20,645 nucleotides of DNA from JBLHKE01 sp047619485 (GTDB lineage: Bacteria; Verrucomicrobiota; Verrucomicrobiia; Verrucomicrobiales; DEV007), in the NCBI GenBank assembly GCA_047619485.1, contig JBLHKE010000037.1:1-20645 (forward strand). Direction: 5' to 3'. The position numbers and the translations under genes were made by a program. The notes beneath the pieces were generated by a model, which was not told the DNA's origin, searched no databases, and worked only from the letters and a program-made list of their open reading frames with translations. How positions within the stretch are numbered: the stretch's first letter is position 1; the number at the start of each line of letters is the position of its first letter. Below are positions 14,132 through 20,645 of the stretch, piece by piece.

Positions 14132-17100
14132 ATGCCCAATATCCTCTCCGAATTTTCATCGCGTCTATTCCTACTTGGCGCGATTTTTCTTCCCACGTTG
14201 GTCTCGGGGCAGTTGCCCGATCGCGATGCCTTTGCTAAAGAAGACCATCAGCTCGGGCAGGTGCCGGTGTCTGCTTTTGCAATCGGTGGTGAGCATGCGG
14301 ACAAGCTGAAGATCGAGGTATGGGCGCAATCGCCGCAGATTTTCACGCCGGTGGCGATGGATATCGATGCGAAGGGGCGCATCTGGGCGACGGAGGGGAT
14401 CGACTACAACGTCGGTCGGCGCATCAGCAACGGGCAGTCGATCATCGTGCTCGAGGACACGGACCTCGACGGCAAGTGCGACAGCTCGCACGTGTTCGTC
14501 TCGGAGCCGAACATGCGGCCGGCACCGATGGGGATCGCGGTGTTCGATAACCGCATCGTGGTGTCGGCGACGCCAGATATCATCGTCTACACGGATGTCG
14601 ATCGCAACGCGGTATTCGATCCGAAGATCGACAAACGCGAAGTTTTTCTTACTGGCTTCGAGGGCGGTAACCACGACCATACCCTGCATGCCGTGGTGGG
14701 AGCTCCGAGCGGGCAGTGGTATTTTAGTTTTGGCAACAAGGGAGCTGATGTGAATACCAAAGACGGTCGTCATTTTCTTGCCGGCTGTTACTACGGTGGT
14801 GTGAATCACATCGGTAAGCCGAGTTCCGACGGGCATGTCTACATCGGTGGCGTGGCGATGCGTATCAATCCGGATGGTACTGGTCTGAGCGCGATCGGGC
14901 ATAACATGCGCAACTCACACGACTTGTTCGTGAGTTCGTTCGGCGATGTGTTTCAGAGTGACAACGACGACCCGGCGCACTGCCGGGCGAGCTGGTTGAT
15001 GGAGTATGGCAACATGGGCTATGCGGATCTGCGTGACGGAAGCCGGTCGTGGGAAGAGGTCTCGAAGCCTTGGGATGAGCCCCAGGGTTTTCATCGTGAT
15101 CTGCGAGCATCGAGAGCGCACTGGCGTGAGAACTATCCAGGATCGACACCGCCTGGGACGGTCTATGGAGCCGGATCGCCGTTGGGGAATGTGCTGATCG
15201 AGGGCGATGAGCTCGGTAAAGAATTTCGCGGGCTCTACCTGCACTGCGACATGGTGCGCAAGGAGGTGATGGGCTACTACCCGGAGATGGCCGACGCGCA
15301 ATACGAGATGGGATCGCACCACGCCTTTGTTGGTTTGAAGCCGGAGTCGAAGGGGGAGCATTTTTTACCGACGGATGTGATCCTCGGTTTGGACGGGGCG
15401 ATTTATGTGAGTGATTTTTACAACGACACTAGCCGTCGGACGAATCAGATCAGCGGGACGATTTATCGGATATCGCGCAAGGATGAAGCGAAGGTGACGT
15501 TGCCGAAGATCGATTTTGGAACCACGGAGGGTTTGGTGGCGGCATTGAAGAGCCCGGCGGTGAATGTGCGTTCGGAGGCGGCGGCGAGGCTTGCTGAATC
15601 GGGGCCTGCCGGCGCGAGGGATTTTGTGGAACGGTTAGCAGCAGAGAATGATCCAAGCTATCTCGCGCGATCAATTTGGGTGCTTGCTCAGGTTGGGGCA
15701 ATTGATGGGGGATACACAGGAGCTGCGGCCGTAGAGAAGTTCCTCAGATCACCGCAGCCATGGCAGCGGATGGTTGCTTACCGGGCTTTGCGTCTCGCAG
15801 ATCCAGATGGCTTGCTCGATCGCGCCAAGGCGCTGGCCTCGGATACTTCCCCGGCCATCCGCCGTGAGATAGCGCTCTCTCTCCGCGATGTCCCGCTGGA
15901 GAAGTCGCGCGAAATTTTGAAACAGCTCATCGGTGGTTACGATGGAAAGAACCGTTGGTACCTTGAAGCCTTGGGCGCGGCCGTCGCGAAGCAAGAAATC
16001 GCCGTTTACAATGAGATCATCCGCCCCGAGCTAGCGAAGACGCCGTTCGCCAAATGGGATGATCGTGCCAAGAATCTCGCGTGGCGTTTTTTCACTCCGG
16101 AAGCGGTCGCTGATCTTGACCAGGTCATCCGCGCGCAGAAACCTGGGGTCGCCGAGTTCCGCCACCTGGCAATGGCGTTCGCTAGCTTCCGCGAGAACGG
16201 TGACCGCGCTGATCGACGTGAAAAACTCACGGCGCTGGCGAAGTTGCCAGAGTTTGCTGGGGAGGATTACCAGATTACCGTTGATGAGATCATCGCGCGT
16301 GATTTGAACGAGTTGGAAGGGGAGTCGTTGACGCAGAGTTTCGAGATTCCGAAATCGTTTGGCGAGAAGACAGAGGTCTCGGATATCAAGACGATCGTCG
16401 CGCTGAAAGGGGATGCTGCTCGTGGCAAGCTGCGTGCACAGACCTGTCTTGTTTGTCACAAGATCGAAGGGCCGGGTGTTCAGTTCGGACCCGATTTGAG
16501 CGAGTGGGGCAAGCACCGCACGATCACGCAGATCGTCACCGATATCGTCGATCCCTCCGCCCATCTGGCACAGGGCTACGACAATCCGGTGCGGCTCCGC
16601 AAGGGCAAGCACGTCGCCGAAGGCTTGATGTCGAACTACAGCTGGCATGCGGGCTCGCTGAAGATAAAATTGTTCGGTGGCAACGTGAAGAAGATCCTGT
16701 TCCGCGATCACGGTGTGAAGGTGGAGACGCTCACCGGTCAGTCGCTGATGCCGCCAGCGTCGGAGATGGGGTTGGATGATCAGGACGTGCGTGATGTCGC
16801 GGAGTACCTGAAGGGGCTTGGTGATGATACGAAAAAGATGCGACCACCCGAGGGAACCGCCCCGGGTTGGATGACGCTCACGGGCGAGGATTTCGTCAAT
16901 GTTAACTGCCACGAGGATACCTGGCGTTGGGAGGGCGGCCACGCGTTTTGTAATGGCAAGCCGACCGGTGTCATCCGCTACAAGGAGCCGGTGGCGAATT
17001 TCGAGTTCCTCTGCGAGTGGATGCACAAGAAGAAGGGAGGCAACTCGGGCGTGTTTGTTTGGGCGACGCCGGAGAGTATTGCAAAATTGGCGGGTGGCCA

Positions 17101-17761
17101 AGGGAGTTTGCCGCACGGGATCGAGGTGCAGGTGCTAGACCTCGGTTATGCCGAGGTCTACACCGCCCAATACAAGAAACCTGCCGACTGGTTCACCAGC
17201 CACGGTGATGTGTTTCCGGTCGGGCCGGTGAAGATGACGCCTTTCCCGCCGGTCGCGCCGAACGGTCGGCGCAGTTTTCCTTCAAAGGAGACCACCAAGG
17301 GAATCAACCAGTGGAACCACTACTACGTGCGCGCGGTGAATGGCGAGGTGCGCCTGTGGGTGAATGGTGAGGAGGTTTCTGGCGGAAGTGGAATTTCTCC
17401 AGCGATGGGTTTTCTCTGCCTCGAATCCGAGGGCGCGCCAATCGAATTCCGCAACTTGCGCCTGCGCAAGCTGCCCTCGCCGCCGATCCCCGAGATCGAT
17501 CTGGAGAAGCTCACCCCGAAACCAGCAGAGAAGGTGACGCTGAAAGGGCATCCTGCGCTGGGGGTTTGGCACTACGGCGAGCACTCGCGCGAGGTGACGG
17601 AGGATGGGTTTTGTCTTTTGCGGATGGGCGATGAACTGATCTGGAAGCGCCGCTGCATCTCGAAATCGGCAGATGGTTTTGTATTGGACGGAAACCTCGG
17701 TCACCAACTGGTGGGCGAGGTGCTGAAGATCGAAGGGCGTTACGAGGCGAAGCGCAAGTGA
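14132..17761 (+). CDS. PVC-type multidomain protein: beta-propeller, HEAT-like repeats, CxxCH cytochrome and DUF1080
   Basis: This 1209-residue exported protein starts at the ATG at 14132 with a signal peptide (about 1-27, ending L-V-S-G-Q). A membrane-bound-dehydrogenase-type propeller follows (about 50-445, with W-A-T-E-G-I-D-Y and G-N-H-D-H). Next come HEAT-like helices (about 455-740). A c-type haem site is C-L-V-C-H (Cys772, Cys775, His776), with Met873 or Met879 as possible sixth ligand in L-M-P-P-A-S-E-M. A DUF1080 (LamG-like, 3-keto-disaccharide hydrolase family) domain spans about 908-1110, and an unassigned tail of about 100 residues ends the chain. Related PVC proteins often carry the first three parts, so the fused DUF1080 is the distinctive addition. 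A role in oxidising or cleaving extracellular sugars with electron transfer through haem is inference. An in-frame TTG at 14096 is rejected as start. Confidence 0.9.
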   Translation: MPNILSEFSSRLFLLGAIFLPTLVSGQLPDRDAFAKEDHQLGQVPVSAFAIGGEHADKLKIEVWAQSPQIFTPVAMDIDAKGRIWATEGIDYNVGRRISNGQSIIVLEDTDLDGKCDSSHVFVSEPNMRPAPMGIAVFDNRIVVSATPDIIVYTDVDRNAVFDPKIDKREVFLTGFEGGNHDHTLHAVVGAPSGQWYFSFGNKGADVNTKDGRHFLAGCYYGGVNHIGKPSSDGHVYIGGVAMRINPDGTGLSAIGHNMRNSHDLFVSSFGDVFQSDNDDPAHCRASWLMEYGNMGYADLRDGSRSWEEVSKPWDEPQGFHRDLRASRAHWRENYPGSTPPGTVYGAGSPLGNVLIEGDELGKEFRGLYLHCDMVRKEVMGYYPEMADAQYEMGSHHAFVGLKPESKGEHFLPTDVILGLDGAIYVSDFYNDTSRRTNQISGTIYRISRKDEAKVTLPKIDFGTTEGLVAALKSPAVNVRSEAAARLAESGPAGARDFVERLAAENDPSYLARSIWVLAQVGAIDGGYTGAAAVEKFLRSPQPWQRMVAYRALRLADPDGLLDRAKALASDTSPAIRREIALSLRDVPLEKSREILKQLIGGYDGKNRWYLEALGAAVAKQEIAVYNEIIRPELAKTPFAKWDDRAKNLAWRFFTPEAVADLDQVIRAQKPGVAEFRHLAMAFASFRENGDRADRREKLTALAKLPEFAGEDYQITVDEIIARDLNELEGESLTQSFEIPKSFGEKTEVSDIKTIVALKGDAARGKLRAQTCLVCHKIEGPGVQFGPDLSEWGKHRTITQIVTDIVDPSAHLAQGYDNPVRLRKGKHVAEGLMSNYSWHAGSLKIKLFGGNVKKILFRDHGVKVETLTGQSLMPPASEMGLDDQDVRDVAEYLKGLGDDTKKMRPPEGTAPGWMTLTGEDFVNVNCHEDTWRWEGGHAFCNGKPTGVIRYKEPVANFEFLCEWMHKKKGGNSGVFVWATPESIAKLAGGQGSLPHGIEVQVLDLGYAEVYTAQYKKPADWFTSHGDVFPVGPVKMTPFPPVAPNGRRSFPSKETTKGINQWNHYYVRAVNGEVRLWVNGEEVSGGSGISPAMGFLCLESEGAPIEFRNLRLRKLPSPPIPEIDLEKLTPKPAEKVTLKGHPALGVWHYGEHSREVTEDGFCLLRMGDELIWKRRCISKSADGFVLDGNLGHQLVGEVLKIEGRYEAKRK

Positions 17762-17770
17762 TGACCGCCG

Positions 17771-17846
17771 GTAGTTGAACGCGCCAGAGTTTCGACGGGT
17801 GCTGTCCGGGCTGAGTGTGCCTGGGGGCTTGCGGCCGATCAACTAC
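17771..17846. repeat. 8-base inverted repeat in a convergent intergenic gap
   Basis: GTAGTTGA (17771-17778) is matched by TCAACTAC (17839-17846), 60 bases apart, and the flanking bases are partly complementary. The pair lies between the 3' ends of the fusion gene (plus) and the split gene (minus), where termination is expected. The loop is long and no T-run follows, so it may be chance. Confidence 0.3.
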
Positions 17847-17848
17847 GT

Positions 17849-18307
17849 TTACAGCGGTGGCAGCATCGGGCCTAGCTTGAGTGCCTCTAGGTAGACCGTT
17901 TCGGCCTCGGCGGTTTTGCCTGCGGCTCTTCTACGCCAGTAATATTGGAGAATGCCATTGGCGGAAGTGGGGGAGGGCCGCGTTGCGATCTCCTCCTTGA
18001 TCGCGCTGGCCTTGTCTGCGGTGATCTCGCTGGCGAGCGCCTCTGCGGCGTCGGGGTCGAAGTTCTTCAGGCACGCCCAGAGATCGAGATCGGGCGTGTC
18101 GGGGAAATCTTTCTGGCTCTTCATCTTATGCTGCACCATGACGATCGTGTTGGCGTTGGCTACGATCTTCTCCGCTAGTTTACCGCCCCGCTCCAAGTGG
18201 AACGCGATGAAGTCACCAGCCGACTGCTGACTCGGCCAGTTCCTTGTCATCCATGCGTTCTGCGTATCGCCCGTGCGCTGTCTGTGACTCTTTAAGTGTT
18301 TCCGCAT
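17849..18307 (-). CDS. C-terminal part of a frameshifted membrane/TPR-like gene
   Basis: The open frame gives 152 codons, but the first 26 or so are out-of-frame reading of the neighbouring N-terminal fragment. The convincing part runs from about Q-Q-S-A-G-D-F-I-A-F (near 18227) to the stop. It is helical and charged, with a TPR-like segment near the end (G-I-L-Q-Y-Y-W-R-R-R-A-A-G-K followed by A-E-A-E-T-V-Y-L-E-A-L-K). It continues the chain encoded at 18213-18860 after a one-base shift, and together they would make one protein of about 337 residues. Function unknown. Confidence 0.6.
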   Translation of the reverse strand: MRKHLKSHRQRTGDTQNAWMTRNWPSQQSAGDFIAFHLERGGKLAEKIVANANTIVMVQHKMKSQKDFPDTPDLDLWACLKNFDPDAAEALASEITADKASAIKEEIATRPSPTSANGILQYYWRRRAAGKTAEAETVYLEALKLGPMLPPL

Positions 18308-18860
18308 CGTCTTTCCCAGAGATGCTTGTTTTAAAATTCGTCATCTCGTCATCGAAATTCAAATCAGCCGAACGGATTTTGTCGCGCAGCTGGACGAGGG
18401 CGGTGTCGCCGTCGAGCATGTTCGCGTAAATGTTGGCGGCAGCGAGGAACTTGCCTTCAGCCTCGAGCCCCTGCGCTTTCGTGATCTCCTGCTTTGCTGC
18501 GTATTCCGGAGAGTTGCGCTCGGCGATGATCGAGCTGCCGGCGAAGACGCCGATGCACCCGAAGACGAGGAGCAAGTTCCAGAACTTGGCGAAGCCTGAG
18601 AGTTTCTCGCGACCGAGGAAGTACCAGCCGCCGGTCTCGGCGTCGGCCACGCGGTAGGCCGCGAGCGCGAGGATCGGGATGAACTGCGCGGTGAAGACCT
18701 TGGTTTTGATGTAGGTGCCGGTGGCCGGATCCGCATCGTGTTCGCCGGACATCGACAGGCCGAATCCGTTGAGACTGCCGAGGGAGGGCGGCGAGCTGAT
18801 CGGTCGCATCTGCGGAAATTTCTCTCTCAATTCGTCGTGTATCGAGCGCCCTTGTGGCAT
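18213..18860 (-). CDS. N-terminal part of a frameshifted membrane protein gene
   Basis: The 215-residue product has a polar N-terminus, a T-G-T-Y-I-K-T-K-V-F segment leading into a hydrophobic stretch (about 55-70), W-Y-F-L-G-R-E-K-L-S (79-88), and a clear TM helix at about 95-112 (N-L-L-L-V-F-G-C-I-G). A helical domain resembling TPR or coiled-coil linkers follows. The last few residues (about E-S-A-V-G-W) look like out-of-frame reading; the sensible continuation is in the next frame at 17849-18307. Skipping one base between about 18214 and 18250 would restore one frame. I do not recognise a named family. It is co-directional with the sugar transporter but separated from it by 169 bases and a hairpin. 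Confidence 0.65.
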   Translation of the reverse strand: MPQGRSIHDELREKFPQMRPISSPPSLGSLNGFGLSMSGEHDADPATGTYIKTKVFTAQFIPILALAAYRVADAETGGWYFLGREKLSGFAKFWNLLLVFGCIGVFAGSSIIAERNSPEYAAKQEITKAQGLEAEGKFLAAANIYANMLDGDTALVQLRDKIRSADLNFDDEMTNFKTSISGKDDAETLKESQTAHGRYAERMDDKELAESAVGW

Positions 18861-18952
18861 CGTTTTATCCTTTGCTCCTCGGTTTGGTTAAAGCCGCCGG
18901 TGTAATGGGAATGATAAATGTTCCAACTGTTTTGAGTGTCGAAGACGTCGGA

Positions 18953-19034
18953 CGTAACTTTGATTTAGAATCGAAGCCCAGTGCCTGAGTTGATTGCGTA
19001 ATTCTTTGGGCTTCAACTGCAAATCGAAGTTACG
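18953..19034 (-). terminator. Nested hairpin at the 3' end of the sugar permease gene
   Basis: The outer stem pairs CGTAACTTTGATTT (18953-18966) with AAATCGAAGTTACG (19021-19034): 13 of 14 positions match, with one G-U-type wobble. Inside it GAAGCCCA (18973-18980) pairs perfectly with TGGGCTTC (19007-19014). The right arm covers the permease stop codon (19030-19032). On the minus strand no U-run follows, so it may protect or end the transcript in another way. The pairing is seen; the function is inferred. Confidence 0.5.
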
Positions 19035-20049
19035 CCGTCTGGCGGCGGTTCTTCCACGTATCCACCGCCACCGCACCGATGATGATGAAGCCGATGATGA
19101 TCTTCTGGGTGTAGTCGGGGACGTTGAGCATGCCGCAGCCACTGACGAGCAGTGTCATGATCAGGGCGCCAGCGATGCTACCGACTGGGCTCCCCTGACC
19201 GCCGTTGAGCGAGCCGCCACCGATGACGACAGCGGCGATGATGTCGAGCTCTTTGGCAACGGCGGTGGTCGGGTCGCCGCTGCCGAGGAAGGCGTAGGAC
19301 ATGGCGCCTGAGATGCCCATTAGGATTCCGCTGAGGGTGTAGATCAGAATGCGTGTACGCGTGACGGGAATGCCGCAGAGGCGGGCGGTCGATTCGTTGG
19401 AACCGAGCGCATAAATGTACCGGCCGAGCACCGTGTAGCGCATGGTCAGTGCCACGACGATCAGTAGCCCGACCATGATCCAGACGCCCGGGGCGACGAT
19501 GAGCCACTCGGGCTCGGGGTTGCGCTGCATGTAGTTCTTCAGGGCGTTGTCTGGGGTGCGGACCTGGGCCTGGTCGGCTAGACCCTCCGCTACGCCGCGG
19601 GCAATCATCATGGTGCCGAGCGTGACGATGAACGGTGGGATCTTGAGGGCGCAGGACACGCCGCCATTGAAGGCTCCGGTCAGCGCACCGGTGGCCATGG
19701 CGACGACGATCGCCAGCGCGACGCCGAAAAAGGTGACGCTGGCAGGGTCGCCGGAGCTGAACTGGTTAATGGTGAGGGCGCAGGTGACCGAGCAGAGGGC
19801 GATCGAGGAACCCGCGCTGAGATCGATGCCGCCGCTGGTGATCACCATGGTCATGCCGAGCGCGCCGATGCCGACGATGACCGTCTGGGTGATGACCGTC
19901 TTGGCGTTGCGCGTTGATAGGAATGCTTCGAGGTTGTCCGGCTCGAAGGCGGAGATCAATGCGGTGAATAGCCCGAAGACGAACAGCAGCCCGATGAACG
20001 GGAGCAGCAGCGATTTGTAATCAGTTGGGTTGGTTTGGAATTTGCTCAT
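19030..20049 (-). CDS. Ribose-type sugar ABC transporter permease (RbsC-like)
   Basis: The 339-residue protein is very hydrophobic, with about eight to ten TM helices. It shows family signatures: G-A-L-G-M-T-M-V-I-T-S-G-G-I-D-L-S-A-G (about 62-80), N-G-G-V-S-C-A-L-K-I-P-P-F-I-V-T-L-G-T (about 127-145), and A-L-G-S-N-E-S-T-A-R-L-C-G-I-P-V (about 215-230). These belong to the BPD_transp_2 permeases of CUT2-type sugar importers (ribose, xylose, galactose and others). It pairs with the ATPase encoded at 20046-20645, whose stop overlaps its start by four bases (ATGA), so the order is ATPase then permease. The sugar cannot be told from the permease alone. No periplasmic binding protein is in the window; it may lie beyond the right edge or elsewhere. 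Confidence 0.94.
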   Translation of the reverse strand: MSKFQTNPTDYKSLLLPFIGLLFVFGLFTALISAFEPDNLEAFLSTRNAKTVITQTVIVGIGALGMTMVITSGGIDLSAGSSIALCSVTCALTINQFSSGDPASVTFFGVALAIVVAMATGALTGAFNGGVSCALKIPPFIVTLGTMMIARGVAEGLADQAQVRTPDNALKNYMQRNPEPEWLIVAPGVWIMVGLLIVVALTMRYTVLGRYIYALGSNESTARLCGIPVTRTRILIYTLSGILMGISGAMSYAFLGSGDPTTAVAKELDIIAAVVIGGGSLNGGQGSPVGSIAGALIMTLLVSGCGMLNVPDYTQKIIIGFIIIGAVAVDTWKNRRQTA

Positions 20050-20645
20050 GGGGCGCGTTTGCCGGTCGTGGCGAGCAGCATGATGTCGTGTTCTGAAGTT
20101 CTGTCGGTGGGGAATTTCTCGCTCATCTCGCCGCGGTGCATGACCGCGATGTGATGGCAGGTCCCTAGGAGTTCCGGGAGGTAGGAGCTAATGACGATGA
20201 TGCTCTTGCCGGAGGTGGCGAGTTTTTGGATCAGTTCGTAGATCTCGTGCTTGCTGCCGACGTCGATCCCGCGTGTCGGTTCATCCATCAGGAGGATCTC
20301 GCTGTCGTGGTGGATCATGCGGGCGAGCGCGACCTTCTGTTGGTTGCCGCCCGAAAGGGCGCTGACTCGCTGGCTGACTTGGTGGCAGCGCACGCTAAGT
20401 TTCTCGGCGAGCGTGGTGGCGGTGGCTTCCTCCCGGCGTAACGCCATGAAGCCGAGCCAGGACGTTTTTCGGATCGCCGATAGTGTGGTGTTGTGGGCGA
20501 TGCTCAAATTCTGCGCGAGGCCTTCGCCCTTCCTGTCCTCGCTGAGGTAGTCGAGGCCGGCGGCGAGCGCGCGAACCGGGTGGTGGTCGGAGAGCTTCAG
20601 TTCCGTGTTGGCTCCGAGTTGGATGCTGCCGTGCTTGACTGGATC
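20046..20645 (-). CDS. Sugar ABC transporter ATP-binding protein (RbsA-like), 5' end cut by the window edge
   Basis: The frame is open to the right edge and yields 199 residues of the C-terminal half. It has the CUT2 family marker Y-L-S-E-D-R-K-G-E-G-L (about 33-43 of the visible part), the ABC signature L-S-G-G-N-Q-Q-K (about 93-100), and Walker B L-L-M-D-E-P-T-R-G (about 113-121), followed by a typical H-loop region whose usual His is not obvious (S-S-Y-L-P-E-L). In this family the C-terminal ATPase half often departs from the consensus in this way. It energises sugar uptake with the permease next to it, overlapping by ATGA. The first ABC half lies beyond the window. Confidence 0.93.
   Translation of the reverse strand, partial: DPVKHGSIQLGANTELKLSDHHPVRALAAGLDYLSEDRKGEGLAQNLSIAHNTTLSAIRKTSWLGFMALRREEATATTLAEKLSVRCHQVSQRVSALSGGNQQKVALARMIHHDSEILLMDEPTRGIDVGSKHEIYELIQKLATSGKSIIVISSYLPELLGTCHHIAVMHRGEMSEKFPTDRTSEHDIMLLATTGKRAP

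Noticed and set aside
16031..17116. 361-codon minus-strand frame opposite the fusion gene
   Set aside because: It covers the cytochrome and DUF1080 coding region, where the plus frame has CxxCH and domain motifs; the minus frame shows no such motif.

Overview
The window looks like a chromosomal segment of a heterotrophic bacterium of the Planctomycetes-Verrucomicrobia group, most probably Verrucomicrobia. The pointers are a very large secreted protein joining a PVC-type beta-propeller, HEAT-like repeats, a CxxCH haem site and a DUF1080 domain, a Tat-exported Gfo/Idh/MocA oxidoreductase, two secreted PQQ-like beta-propellers opening with a D-W-x-R-(W/F) motif, GC-rich third codon positions, and few clear Shine-Dalgarno sites. 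The placement rests on gene content and has not been tested by any search.

Left part (1-3866): a ROK-family sugar kinase cut by the left edge, type III pantothenate kinase (coaX) and a one-TM protein overlapping coaX by 4 bases, all on the minus strand. A short secreted-protein gene that appears frameshifted (2081-2483) and the GTPase gene hflX follow on the plus strand. Next (3897-6620) come a perfect GC-rich hairpin, an IS200-like/RAYT-type Y1 transposase gene, a short 24-bp direct repeat, and a membrane-anchored HtrA/Do protease with two PDZ domains.

Middle part (6629-11761): two minus-strand secreted beta-propeller genes bracket a tightly coupled plus-strand trio: a secreted alpha/beta hydrolase, a membrane-anchored helix-hairpin-helix (ComEA-like) protein, and a HExxH metallopeptidase-like protein without a signal peptide. 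The 11367-11761 stretch has no convincing gene.

Right part (11762-20645): a Tat-exported Gfo/Idh/MocA oxidoreductase, an unrecognised secreted protein, the 1209-residue propeller/cytochrome/DUF1080 fusion, a membrane-TPR-like gene split by a +1 frameshift, then the permease and the truncated ATPase of a ribose-type sugar ABC importer whose transcript may end in a nested hairpin.

Read together, the region fits carbohydrate use: sugar import (RbsA/RbsC-like), sugar phosphorylation (ROK kinase), and extracytoplasmic oxidation and cleavage of sugars (Gfo/Idh/MocA plus DUF1080, a family with 3-keto-glycoside hydrolase members), mixed with housekeeping genes (coaX, hflX, htrA). The link between these genes is inference from proximity. 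No RNA genes, CRISPR array or complete insertion sequence were seen.
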